A stretch of 32,679 bases of DNA from a virus. Below the pieces are notes generated by a model. The model saw nothing but the letters and a program-made list of their open reading frames with translations. It did no database searches and had not been told where the DNA came from. The stretch spans positions 1 to 32,679 of IMG/VR virus record IMGVR_UViG_3300029922_000211; one strand, given 5' to 3'. Made by a program: the position numbers and the translations under genes. Every line of letters begins with the position of its first letter. The stretch's first letter is position 1. Positions 15,794-24,250 of the stretch are shown piece by piece.

Positions 15794-17167
15794 ATGAACA
15801 AAATTAAATGGACCTCAGAAAGGTTACAAGAAGAAGCGCTAAAATATACCAGCCGTGGAGAATTTCAAAAGAACAGTAAGACAGCTTACAATCTAGCACA
15901 AAGACGTGGATACTTAGAACAAATATGCAAACACATGTATATTTTAGATTGTTCTAAAGAAAATAATCCCAACTTTAAATGGACTTATGAAATGCTAAAG
16001 CTAGAAGCATCAAAGTATTATAATAAAACAGATTTCAGAAATAATAATTATCAAGCATATTCGGCAGCATGGAGAAATGGGATATTAAATGAAATTTGTT
16101 TACATATGATAAAAAATAGAAATACTAAAAAAACTATATCAGAAGTATGTGAAATATTAGAAAAAGACGGCTATAAACTGTTAAGTACAGAATACGTAGA
16201 TGCCCATACTAAAATGGAAACTCTTTGTCCGGTTGGACATGCTTACAATACCAAATTGAATGGCTTTTTGGGCGGCTATAGATGTGGTATGTGCTCAGAC
16301 AAAGGCACTTCTGGTCCAGAAAAAGAAATTTTTAATTTTATTAAGGCTTTGCATTCGGATGCTGTTAATAATGATAAAAAATTAGTATATCCTAAAGAAA
16401 TAGATATTTACATTCCATCTATAAGTCTTGCTATCGAATATTGTGGACTTTATTGGCATAATGAAAATAGTCCAGAGCCTAGGCTTAGAATGTATCACAT
16501 CAACAAAATGAAACAGTGTAACGAAAAAGGCATACGTTTAATTACTATATTTGAAGATGAATGGCTAGAAAGACAAGAGCAAGTTAAAAATTTTCTGCTT
16601 TCCGTTATAGGAAAAAATTCGATTAAAATAGGCGCTAGAAAAACTGAGCTTAGGGAAGTTCCAAACAAAGAAGCCGCTATCTTTCTAGAAGAAAATCACA
16701 TACAAGGCAAATCTACTCTAAAAATAGCTTTCGGTCTCTATCATAACGAAGAATTGATAGCTATAGTAACTGGAAACAAACACCATAGAAATGGTCACGA
16801 AAATACTTTTGTATTGAATAGACTTGCTTTTAAAACCAATGTATCTGTTAGTGGCGGTTCTTCTAAACTTCTAAAAGCTTTAATAAAATATGCTAAAAAC
16901 AATGGTTATTCTAAGCTAGTTTCTTGGTCCGACAATAGGTGGTCAGAAGGTAGAGTTTATGAAAAACTTGGCTTTGTTCTTGCAGAGAGTTTGGGTCCCG
17001 ATTACTCGTATGTTCAAAAACAAAGCAGAATTTCCAAACAGTCGTGTCAAAAGAAGAACCTAGTTAAAAAGGGCGCTATTGGTAATACAGAGCATGAAAT
17101 GGCACTGTCTTTAGGACTACACAGAATATGGGATTGTGGAAAAAAACAATGGCTAATAAAGTTATGA
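15794..17167 (+). CDS. Homing endonuclease, EDxHD/Vsr-like, chimeric N-terminus
   Basis: 457 residues. Two repeats of the EALKY...ICxHM type occupy about 6-110. One zinc-finger-like unit follows (CPVGHAYNTK, then YRCGMCSD, about 145-175). Then comes a nuclease core with EIDIYIPSISLAIEYCGLYW, the following H and N, and later LITIFEDEWLERQ. The order D, E, H, then E-D-E-W is that of EDxHD/Vsr-like homing nucleases. The C-terminal 190 residues (EENHIQG, KYAKNNGYSKLVSWSDNRWS, NTEHEMALSLG) match the C-terminus of the minus-strand gene at 29913. It shares its N-terminal repeat type with the genes at 1623, 17274 and 24251, so it is a hybrid of two endonuclease families. It sits between tail tube and terminase with its own promoter. 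Confidence 0.8.
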   Translation: MNKIKWTSERLQEEALKYTSRGEFQKNSKTAYNLAQRRGYLEQICKHMYILDCSKENNPNFKWTYEMLKLEASKYYNKTDFRNNNYQAYSAAWRNGILNEICLHMIKNRNTKKTISEVCEILEKDGYKLLSTEYVDAHTKMETLCPVGHAYNTKLNGFLGGYRCGMCSDKGTSGPEKEIFNFIKALHSDAVNNDKKLVYPKEIDIYIPSISLAIEYCGLYWHNENSPEPRLRMYHINKMKQCNEKGIRLITIFEDEWLERQEQVKNFLLSVIGKNSIKIGARKTELREVPNKEAAIFLEENHIQGKSTLKIAFGLYHNEELIAIVTGNKHHRNGHENTFVLNRLAFKTNVSVSGGSSKLLKALIKYAKNNGYSKLVSWSDNRWSEGRVYEKLGFVLAESLGPDYSYVQKQSRISKQSCQKKNLVKKGAIGNTEHEMALSLGLHRIWDCGKKQWLIKL

Positions 17168-17200
17168 TATTGTTGATGTAATAGAAAATATCTATTTTAT

Positions 17201-17229
17201 TTGACTTTTTACAGTAAAGATAGTAATAT
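17201..17229 (+). promoter_or_regulatory. Sigma70-like promoter of the endonuclease gene at 17274
   Basis: TTGACT (17201-17206), a 17-bp spacer and TAATAT (17224-17229). The left arm of a 13-bp inverted repeat occupies the spacer, so a factor bound there would block RNA polymerase. An AATCTTTA box (17257-17264) lies further down, giving a second possible start near the ATG. Confidence 0.5.
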
Positions 17230-17270
17230 CTTAGTATAAAGTAATAATACGTTATCAATCTTTACTGTAA
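17209..17270. repeat. Perfect 13-bp inverted repeat (operator-like) before the gene at 17274
   Basis: TTACAGTAAAGAT at 17209-17221 is the exact reverse complement of ATCTTTACTGTAA at 17258-17270, with a 36-bp spacer. The left arm lies between -35 and -10 of the promoter above. The right arm contains the AATCTTTA box and ends four bases before the ATG. The left arm would not be transcribed from that promoter, so an RNA hairpin is unlikely to be the function. Confidence 0.7.
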
Positions 17271-17273
17271 TGG

Positions 17274-18239
17274 ATGCAAAAAATGAAATGGTCTAAAGAA
17301 AAAATTATAAAAGAAGCCCGTAAATACAAAACTAAAACTGAGTTTCATAAACTTAGTGGGGGCGCTTATTTTGTTGCGAATAAAATTGGTATATTAAATG
17401 AGATTTGCTCTCATATGGGTGAATCTAAAAATTCTCCCTGGACGTTTGAAGAGTTACAACAGGAAGCGTTAAAATACAAAACTAGAGGCGAATTTCAAAA
17501 TAAAAATCCAAATATATATCAAGTTGCATATAGAAAAAAAATTCTTGATAAAATATGCGGTCATATGGAGTACATTTGTTACCCTTGGTCTATAGAAGAA
17601 TTACAAGAAGAAGCTTTAAAGTATAATAATAGAACTGAGTTCAGAAAAAAAAGTCCGGCAGCTTATAATACAGCATCTCAGAGAAAAATATTAAACGACA
17701 TATGTAGCCACATGACAAGGTTGCTCAGAGAAGACTGGACGCTTAAAGAGCTAGCCATAGAAGCTTTAAAATACAAAACTCGTTGGGAATTTCAGCAGGC
17801 TAGTTTAGGGGCTTATAAAGCGGCATATAAAAGAAATTTATTAGATGAAATTTGTAAGCATATGATAATAGGCACTAATTCTTCTGTTCCCGAAATATCT
17901 CTTTTTGATATTGTAAAAATGCTATACCCTAAAACCCAAAAACTCGTGGATCGTAAGGGTAAAATCGAAAACAAACCCCATATTAAGGGTTTTGATTTAG
18001 ATATTTACATTCCAGAACTACGTAAGGGTATAGAGTTTGATGGTAAGTTTCACCATTCTTTTGAAGGCCTAAAAAGAGGAAGACCTAATTGGCCAGATGA
18101 AGATTTAAAGATCTATCATGAGCTAAAAGATAATTGGTTCAAAAGTAAAAATATTAAGGTAATTCATGTCAAAGAAGAAGACTGGATTAAAAATAAACAG
18201 GCTTGCATTGATAAATGCTTAGAATTTTTAAATAAATAG
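17274..18239 (+). CDS. Homing endonuclease, Vsr-like/EDxHD type, four N-terminal repeats
   Basis: 321 residues. Four copies of the repeat ending in ICxHM lie in about residues 5-200 (the first as KYKTKTEFHKLSGGAYFV). A nuclease domain follows with GFDLDIYIPELRKGIEFDG and then FHHSFEG and HVKEEDW. The first start (ATG 17274) has no ribosome-binding site; an in-frame ATG at 17283 is possible. DNA at 17960-18040 is identical over 81 bp to 24808-24888. DNA at 18090-18233 is about 95% identical to the end of the gene at 1623. This is a mosaic of the two relatives. It lies between another endonuclease gene and the terminase gene, whose promoter box begins beside its stop codon. Confidence 0.8.
   Translation: MQKMKWSKEKIIKEARKYKTKTEFHKLSGGAYFVANKIGILNEICSHMGESKNSPWTFEELQQEALKYKTRGEFQNKNPNIYQVAYRKKILDKICGHMEYICYPWSIEELQEEALKYNNRTEFRKKSPAAYNTASQRKILNDICSHMTRLLREDWTLKELAIEALKYKTRWEFQQASLGAYKAAYKRNLLDEICKHMIIGTNSSVPEISLFDIVKMLYPKTQKLVDRKGKIENKPHIKGFDLDIYIPELRKGIEFDGKFHHSFEGLKRGRPNWPDEDLKIYHELKDNWFKSKNIKVIHVKEEDWIKNKQACIDKCLEFLNK
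17960..18040 (+). repeat. 81-bp tract identical to 24808-24888
   Basis: By eye the two tracts match at all 81 positions, with different bases immediately outside. Both encode the catalytic core (IENKPHIKGFDLDIYIPELR, ending in EF). The surrounding parts of the two genes are much less alike. Confidence 0.85.
18090..18233 (+). repeat. Tract about 95% identical to 2316-2459
   Basis: Partner of the tract in the endonuclease gene at 1623, with seven differences over 144 bp and no gaps. It begins 50 bp after the identical tract shared with the gene at 24251. Confidence 0.8.
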
Positions 18240-18242
18240 TTA

Positions 18243-18251
18243 TGATATAAC
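18243..18251 (+). promoter_or_regulatory. Extended -10 element upstream of the terminase gene
   Basis: TGATATAAC-type sequence (TATAAC at 18246-18251 with TG one base upstream) lies five bases before the ATG at 18257. No convincing -35 was found. The same TRTGATATA pattern occurs before the genes at 15794, 22399 and 27526. Confidence 0.5.
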
Positions 18252-18256
18252 ACTAT

Positions 18257-21200
18257 ATGGACTTCTCCCAGCTTCAGGATGACAAAAAAGCCGAATTAGC
18301 AAAAATAATGCTAACTCCTCTTAACTCTGCTGCAGAGATTAAGGATTGGGCACGCTTTTATCTTGATCTAGAACTACCCACTGAAAATACCGATCCAGAT
18401 TCTACTTCTAATCCATTAGAAGCGGCATGGTATATATATGAAACCTTTAAAAATAACTGGGGCGACCGTAGACCAGGCGCTATAATGATCAGCTGCAGAG
18501 AAGGTTTAAAAACGATTATAGTTACAATCCTAGAGTTACTTCTAATGGTTCATTTTCAGCTAGAGGTAGGACACGCTGCTGCTATTGAATCTCAATCTGC
18601 AATTGCTCTAGGTTATATCGAAGGATTTCTACTTAAAATTAGTCCTCTCCTAGACGCCGCCGGCTGGATACCAACATCTTCCAATAAACGTGTTATTCGT
18701 TACAAAACACCTCAAAGAAAATCTCCTTTTATTAAAGTTGTTATTTGTTCAAGCAAAGGAATGAACGGCTTACATTCAAACGTCCTTTTCTTAGACGAAT
18801 TAGATCTTGCAGATAAAGCTGCTCTTAAGGAAGGTCAAAATATTACCGGATTTTCTCGTGGTATTCACGGTATGATGGTCCTAGTTTCTTCCTACAAGTA
18901 TTCATTTGGTAATGTTGCCGAAGCGCTAGAAAAGGCAGAAGAAAGAAATTATAAAATATTAAAATGGAATCTTATAGATTTGACTGAAAGATGTCCTACC
19001 GATAGACATTTGCCTGATGGCCCAAAACAAGACATGTATACTTCCAAGAACCTACCTCTAAAAAATCTTACATCCGATGAGTACATTGGGCTACCTGAAG
19101 TCGAAAAATCTAAATACGATTTTATAGCACAAGCGCATGCTGGTTGTGTTAAGTGCCCTCTTTTAGGGCTTTGTAAGACAAAATTAGCAACTAAAGATGC
19201 AGCTGCTACAGGCGGATTTTATAAGCCAATTGGAACCGTCATTCAGAAATTTAGAGAAAATGATCCAGATACTGCTGAATCCCAGCTATTATGCAGAAGA
19301 CCCGGCAGTGAAGGGTTAGTTTATCCAAGATTTAGTGCTGCATCGAATGTCATAACTACAAAACAAGCTTACGAAACTCTAATAGGACCCACTACCTATC
19401 AGGACATATCTGAAGCAACCCTATTATACGAAATGCAAAGAATAGGCATAGAGTTTTTTGCAGGAGTTGACTGGGGTTTCTCTCACGATTTTACTCTTAC
19501 AGTTGTGGCTAAAATTCCAAATGGCGAGTGGTGGCTTATGGAAACCTACGCTAGTCCTGGATTAGAGTTTGATGATATTTTGCAAGTATCTAAGACATTC
19601 AGAGATAAGTACGGTCCACAAAAATGGTGGGTTGACCAAGCAATGCCTGCTTATATTAAGAGTTTTAATAAAAATGGAATGAAGTGTCCTGATTTTACAA
19701 AAGACGTCCTAGGCGGCATATCGGCAGTTAGATCTAAAATAGTTAATTCTAGTGGAAAAAGAAGTTTTAAAATAATTCAAAATGATTCAAATAAAAAAAC
19801 AATAGTAGCCTTGTCAAAGCATCGATTCCAGATCGATGGTCAGGGCAATGTAACCCAGAATCCAGCCGATGAACCAGGTATTGCCGACATTTGTTTTTTA
19901 CCGGAAACCATCATTTATACCAAAAAAGGTGCTAAAGAAATAAAAGATATAGAAACAGGAGATTTAGTATTAACTCATACTGGAAAATTTCAAAAAGTTT
20001 TATCTAAAATAAGTCGACAGTACAAAGGAAAAATTGTTGCGGTAAACTCTCACTGCAAACCCTTAGTTAAAAGCACGCCAAATCACCCTTTTTTCTTATC
20101 TAATTCTACTAGAACTTTTACTAAGGATAAAGACAATTTGACTGGTCAGAGAAGAATAGAAGAGAAATTCTCTTTTAAGCCTATAGGAGAAGTTTTAATT
20201 CCAAAAGGAAAAGAAAGAAAGACAAAACCAATCCCATCTACCTTTTTCCCAAAAATAATAATAAAAAATGAACCATATTTTATAAATTTCTCTAAGTACG
20301 TTCCTGAATGGATAGAAAAAGACGGTTTATTGTATAATAAAATGAGACATAATGGAAAAATAAACAAAAATGTTGAGATAACTGAAGAAATTGCTTTTAT
20401 GGTGGGATATTTTGTAGCAGAAGGTAGTAAAAGCGGGAACGGAAGCGGAGTACATTTTTCTGGACATAACAAAGAAACCAATGTTTTACTATTATTGAAT
20501 GAAGCTACACAGCAATTAGGAGTAAATAATCCCATTTATTTAAATAGTAAAAATGATAATAGTAGGAATATTATTATCAGCAGCAAGCCTCTTCATAATT
20601 TCTTTAATGAATTATCAAAAGAAAAAAATAAAAAATTTCCAGATTTTACACATGATTTAAACAGAAAATGTTTAATCGCTCTATTGTCAGGCTATATATT
20701 TGGAGATGGCCATATAACAAAAAATAATAATGGTATTTCTTCTAATTCTATTAGCAAAAACATATCTTTCACCGTTCATGCACTAATGGCACAACTAGGA
20801 TATAGACCTAGAATAAAATTTATAAAAAGAAAAAATAGATGGAAAGGAATAAACGGCCTTATAAAGAGCGATATGTGGGTTGTTCAGTTAAATTCTTCAG
20901 ATTCTGCTTCTTTTTTAAAAGAAGCTTTTTTAAACGAACTCATTAAAAAGTCTTATATAGATAAAATAAACACAGTTTTAACACCGAAACAGAACTCTTG
21001 TACACAAATTATATTAGAAGATGGAATAAGCTCTTCTATAGTAGACATTACTACAGAAAACTACTCTGGTTTAGTATATAATTTAGAAGTAGAAAACGAC
21101 AATTCTTACGTAGCAAATTGTTCTGCTGTTCATAATTGTGATAATGTACGTTATATCGGACAGAATATGTGGGCCGTAAAGGGTACCCAAAGAGCAATGG

Positions 21201-21358
21201 TTGAATATACAGATGATCCAGGAAAATTGGGATTGCCAAATAAACCTATTCATAAAGCAAATGATCTTATGTTGAACGAAATTACAAAAAGACTTGGCGG
21301 TTCTGCTGTAGTTGCTAGTACTACTAAAAAGAAGGGTGGATTTACATTTTCCGTATAA
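18257..21358 (+). CDS. terL: Large terminase subunit interrupted by an intein
   Basis: 1033 residues including a 415-residue intein; the spliced protein would be 618 residues. The ATPase part has a degenerate P-loop SCREGLKT (79-86) and Walker B VLFLDELDL with D180-E181. A C-x2-C-x5-C cluster at 297-306 (CVKCPLLGLC) is extra and may bind metal. The RNase H-like nuclease has GVDWGFSHDF (D405), WWVDQA and, after splicing, IADICDNVRYIG. The terminase powers DNA packaging into the prohead through the portal and cuts the concatemer. The ATG is preceded by an extended -10 box and no ribosome-binding site. Portal and minor head genes follow. Confidence 0.85.
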   Translation: MDFSQLQDDKKAELAKIMLTPLNSAAEIKDWARFYLDLELPTENTDPDSTSNPLEAAWYIYETFKNNWGDRRPGAIMISCREGLKTIIVTILELLLMVHFQLEVGHAAAIESQSAIALGYIEGFLLKISPLLDAAGWIPTSSNKRVIRYKTPQRKSPFIKVVICSSKGMNGLHSNVLFLDELDLADKAALKEGQNITGFSRGIHGMMVLVSSYKYSFGNVAEALEKAEERNYKILKWNLIDLTERCPTDRHLPDGPKQDMYTSKNLPLKNLTSDEYIGLPEVEKSKYDFIAQAHAGCVKCPLLGLCKTKLATKDAAATGGFYKPIGTVIQKFRENDPDTAESQLLCRRPGSEGLVYPRFSAASNVITTKQAYETLIGPTTYQDISEATLLYEMQRIGIEFFAGVDWGFSHDFTLTVVAKIPNGEWWLMETYASPGLEFDDILQVSKTFRDKYGPQKWWVDQAMPAYIKSFNKNGMKCPDFTKDVLGGISAVRSKIVNSSGKRSFKIIQNDSNKKTIVALSKHRFQIDGQGNVTQNPADEPGIADICFLPETIIYTKKGAKEIKDIETGDLVLTHTGKFQKVLSKISRQYKGKIVAVNSHCKPLVKSTPNHPFFLSNSTRTFTKDKDNLTGQRRIEEKFSFKPIGEVLIPKGKERKTKPIPSTFFPKIIIKNEPYFINFSKYVPEWIEKDGLLYNKMRHNGKINKNVEITEEIAFMVGYFVAEGSKSGNGSGVHFSGHNKETNVLLLLNEATQQLGVNNPIYLNSKNDNSRNIIISSKPLHNFFNELSKEKNKKFPDFTHDLNRKCLIALLSGYIFGDGHITKNNNGISSNSISKNISFTVHALMAQLGYRPRIKFIKRKNRWKGINGLIKSDMWVVQLNSSDSASFLKEAFLNELIKKSYIDKINTVLTPKQNSCTQIILEDGISSSIVDITTENYSGLVYNLEVENDNSYVANCSAVHNCDNVRYIGQNMWAVKGTQRAMVEYTDDPGKLGLPNKPIHKANDLMLNEITKRLGGSAVVASTTKKKGGFTFSV
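19892..21136 (+). mobile_element. Intein with LAGLIDADG homing endonuclease in the terminase
   Basis: Residues 546-960 of the terminase frame. Block A begins at Cys546 (CFLPETIIYTKKGAKEIKDI). Block B has T-P-N-H in KSTPNHPFFLS. The endonuclease has two LAGLIDADG-type helices, MVGYFVAEGS (about nt 20400-20430) and LSGYIFGDG (about nt 20683-20710). Block F is YSGLVYNLEVENDNSYVA and block G is SAVHN. The penultimate His, final Asn and the following Cys961 are all present, so splicing should be active. The insertion lies inside the conserved D-I-C-D-N segment of the nuclease domain, close to a catalytic acid. Confidence 0.9.
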
Positions 21359-21389
21359 TATCAAATATTTGCACTATCCTTTCCAAAAA

Positions 21390-21403
21390 GCAATCTTTAA
21401 GAT
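21390..21403 (+). promoter_or_regulatory. AATCTTTA-type promoter-like box upstream of the gene at 21418
   Basis: GCAATCTTTAAGAT lies in the 59-bp gap between the terminase and the gene at 21418, 14 nt before the ATG. TAGGAG serves as ribosome-binding site between them. Confidence 0.5.
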
Positions 21404-21417
21404 ACTAGGAGCAAACA

Positions 21418-22380
21418 ATGGGTACATTAAAAACCTTAATATTTCTGCAAGCTTATCAAGATTCGTCTTGTTGTGATACCCGTTCTAGTCCGCAACGCAA
21501 CGACTTCAAGTGGACCCGTGAATACAGCAATGCTTCTATATCAAACGCATTGTCTGAAACTTTCCAGGTACCCCCACAAACCACACAACTCCTCTTTAGC
21601 GGCACCAGGACCTTAACACAGGATGGTACCACAGAATACTCCATAGCACCTGTAATGTTCAATACAAGCCTATATCAGCTTACTAACGTTGGTGGCATGG
21701 CTTCTGGATTCAGAACTCTAAGATCTATTGGTACCGACGCTACAACACAAGTAACAACCTCTATAAACGGACCGATTTTAACCTATACCTTCACAGGCGG
21801 AACCCTTCCTGATCTCAGCTCAGTACAAGCTGGAGATAATGTTTTAATTGGAAACCTTTTTAATCAATTAAATCAAGGAACTACCGGGATTTGGCAAATT
21901 ATTTCAACTACTTCTACTAGTATTTCCTTAGTAAATCCAAATGGATATGTTCAAGGACCAATCACCCTTGGTTCTGGATTTGCAACACAACTTCGTATTT
22001 TTAGTAGTACTGGAGTTCAAATAGGTGATACCCTCAATATTTCAAGTGGATTTAGTCCAGTATCTCAGAATTCTTATGAAATTACACAAGTAACCGATTA
22101 CTATGTACAATTTTCATATACGGGGAGCTTACCATCTGAAGGTCCAATAATGACCGAAGTTGCTATCTATAGTATGGCTAAAACTACACTATATCTAGAA
22201 ACTAACCAAAGTTTAGAGCTTCTAATAAATGGAGCTATGTCTGGACCTTCTGTTATTCCAACAGTTAGTAATGGAATTGCCTATCCTGGTTTGTTTCTAA
22301 TTAATTCTCTAGTTTATAGCCTATCGGTGGTTAATAATAGCATAAACGTAGCTAATGTTACTCTCTTGTCTACCGAATAG
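21418..22380 (+). CDS. Putative virion protein, beta-rich
   Basis: 320 residues with an AGGAG ribosome-binding site. Thr/Ser/Gly-rich beta sequence throughout and little charge. A short N-terminal TLIFLQAYQDSSCCD contains paired cysteines. The middle has PILTYTFTGGTLPDLSSVQA-like strands, and the C-terminus is strand-rich (YLETNQSLELLING, NVTLLSTE). It probably belongs to the virion as a decoration, fibre or stopper component, given its composition and location between terminase and portal. No catalytic motif or known family was recognised. Confidence 0.5.
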   Translation: MGTLKTLIFLQAYQDSSCCDTRSSPQRNDFKWTREYSNASISNALSETFQVPPQTTQLLFSGTRTLTQDGTTEYSIAPVMFNTSLYQLTNVGGMASGFRTLRSIGTDATTQVTTSINGPILTYTFTGGTLPDLSSVQAGDNVLIGNLFNQLNQGTTGIWQIISTTSTSISLVNPNGYVQGPITLGSGFATQLRIFSSTGVQIGDTLNISSGFSPVSQNSYEITQVTDYYVQFSYTGSLPSEGPIMTEVAIYSMAKTTLYLETNQSLELLINGAMSGPSVIPTVSNGIAYPGLFLINSLVYSLSVVNNSINVANVTLLSTE

Positions 22381-22383
22381 TTG

Positions 22384-22392
22384 TGATATAAG
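22384..22392 (+). promoter_or_regulatory. Extended -10 element upstream of the portal gene
   Basis: TGATATAAG (TATAAG at 22387-22392, TG one base upstream) is followed by six bases and the ATG at 22399. A weak TTGTCT (22366-22371) lies 15 bp upstream. There is no ribosome-binding site, so a leaderless portal transcript is possible. Confidence 0.5.
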
Positions 22393-22398
22393 GTATAT

Positions 22399-24249
22399 AT
22401 GGACCAAAAAGATAAAAATAAAATTGCTATTGGTTTTGGTGATAGCATAGAAGATGCCGAAGAGCGATCTGGTCTATCAGCATTGGAAAATGCTATTCAA
22501 AAAATGGATTCTCCAGAATACCTAGCTAAGAGCGAGTCCCCGCTTTCTCAATTGATAAAACAAACGACTGGTGCTGCTAAAAAGAAAGCGCCAAGTTTAG
22601 CATTTACAGAACTCCCTTCTCCTCAGTCAAACTTTCTAGGTCTTTTTAAAGCTAGAACAAGACTACTTCCTCCAGAACTTATCAAAACGGTTAGAATTAC
22701 CGATCATCTAATTGCTGCAATTCTTAGAACTCGCGGCAACATAATGAAACTCTATGGCCATCTTAAAAAAGATCGCTTTGACGTTGGTATTGAACTTAAA
22801 ATTAAGCCCGAGTTTTTAAAAGTTTTGAATCCGGAACAATATGAAAAAATTGTAAAAAGGATGAAAAGACTAGAGACTATTCTTTTAAATTGCGGTCACA
22901 CCGAAGGCCTAGAACATCATGACCAAATGACTCTAGCAGATTTCATGAGCACTCAGACTATTAACGGACTGAGCTTTGGTTCTCATGCTACAGAAATTAT
23001 CTATGATCGTTCTCATGAGCCAGATGAAAACGGTAATTTCCCTTTTCATAGATTTAGACCAAGAGACATGGCTACTATCTATCGTGCAGTTCGAAGGGGC
23101 GAACAAGTTGGAAGTAACCTCAGAGAACTAGCTCTAAAAGCTCTAGAAGCAATGGATGGCAAGAGTTTTAATATTGATATTAAAAAGCTTAGAGAAGACG
23201 AATACGCCTGGTTGCAAGTTATAGAAGGCCAACCAAGACAGGCTTTTACTGATAACGAAATGATTATCTATAATCTATTTCCTTCAACCGATGTAGAGCA
23301 CAACGGATATCCTGTTAGCCCTTTAGACACTTGCATTAACTGTATTACTACTCATATTTCTATCGAAGCTTATTGGAAGACCTATTTTAGTAACGGTAAG
23401 TCGGCTAAGGGTATGCTCGTCATCAAGAGTGATGAGGTTGACCAGCAGATGATCGACGCGATTAAGATGCAGTTTAATGCTTCTATTAATTCCGTATCAA
23501 ACGCTTTCAGAACTCCTATTTTCGGCCTCTCAAAAGGAGACGAAGTAGAATGGACAAGTACTGCTGACAAACTAGAGAATGGCGAATTCGGGTACACATA
23601 CGATGCGGTTGCCCGTAATATCCTGTCTTCTTTTGGTGTTTCTCCAGACGAAATCCCAGGATACGGGCATCTTTCCAAATCTTCTAATTCTCAAACTTTG
23701 AGTGAATCTAACAACGAATTTAAAATGACCGCTGCCAGAGATTCTGGATTGCGTCCTCTTATCCTAGGGTGGCAAACTTTCTTTAATCAGCGTTTAATTC
23801 CAATCATTGACCCAGAATTAGGCCAATTGATAGATCTCAAACTTTCTGGTTTAGATAGTGAATCTAAAGAACAAGAAGCTGCTAGATTACAACAAGACTC
23901 TGAACTTTTCTATGATTATGACTCCTTATTGAGAGAAGTGGATCTTGAAGGTGTCGGCGAGGCAATGGGCGGCAGAATGCCGTTCAACGAAAGATATCGT
24001 CAAGTTCTAGACTTCTACACTAGTGTTGGTGAAATTAGAGGCAGATTTTTTGGCGATCCAGGCGCAACTTTTGATCCTCTTCTTAGATTCAAAAGAGATG
24101 CGTTTTGGTTACAGAACATACAATTACAAATACAAACTAACCCAAATAGCATCAAAGCCCTATATGCTCCTAGAGATCCAGAGTTAACCAAAGAATTACT
24201 CGAAATGGAAATTCAGGACATGCTAGAATCGGACGAGGAAGGAGTATAG
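22399..24249 (+). CDS. Portal protein
   Basis: 616 residues. It has the portal sequence layout: an N-terminal acidic tail, a ALRTRGNI-like helix segment (RITDHLIAAILRTRG), an EYAWLQVIEGQP region, a long central IISIEAYWKTYFSNGKSA-like segment, SKGDEVEWTSTADKLENGEF, and a GVSPDEIPGYGHLSKSSNSQ loop before the C-terminal stem (GLRPLILGWQTFFNQRLIPI). The dodecameric portal forms the head vertex through which DNA is packaged. K-S-E at 44-46 (YLAKSESPL) would be a site for trimming an N-terminal arm by the prohead protease. It is followed 1 nt later by a homing endonuclease gene, then head genes. Confidence 0.8.
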   Translation: MDQKDKNKIAIGFGDSIEDAEERSGLSALENAIQKMDSPEYLAKSESPLSQLIKQTTGAAKKKAPSLAFTELPSPQSNFLGLFKARTRLLPPELIKTVRITDHLIAAILRTRGNIMKLYGHLKKDRFDVGIELKIKPEFLKVLNPEQYEKIVKRMKRLETILLNCGHTEGLEHHDQMTLADFMSTQTINGLSFGSHATEIIYDRSHEPDENGNFPFHRFRPRDMATIYRAVRRGEQVGSNLRELALKALEAMDGKSFNIDIKKLREDEYAWLQVIEGQPRQAFTDNEMIIYNLFPSTDVEHNGYPVSPLDTCINCITTHISIEAYWKTYFSNGKSAKGMLVIKSDEVDQQMIDAIKMQFNASINSVSNAFRTPIFGLSKGDEVEWTSTADKLENGEFGYTYDAVARNILSSFGVSPDEIPGYGHLSKSSNSQTLSESNNEFKMTAARDSGLRPLILGWQTFFNQRLIPIIDPELGQLIDLKLSGLDSESKEQEAARLQQDSELFYDYDSLLREVDLEGVGEAMGGRMPFNERYRQVLDFYTSVGEIRGRFFGDPGATFDPLLRFKRDAFWLQNIQLQIQTNPNSIKALYAPRDPELTKELLEMEIQDMLESDEEGV

Positions 24250-24250
24250 T

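Noticed and set aside
17180-17196. AT-only hairpin after the gene at 15794 as a terminator
   Set aside because: A six-pair stem with one G-C pair and an interrupted T run is too weak; termination there is not supported.
17209-17270. The inverted repeat as a transcription attenuator
   Set aside because: The left arm lies before the expected start of transcription and would not be in the RNA.
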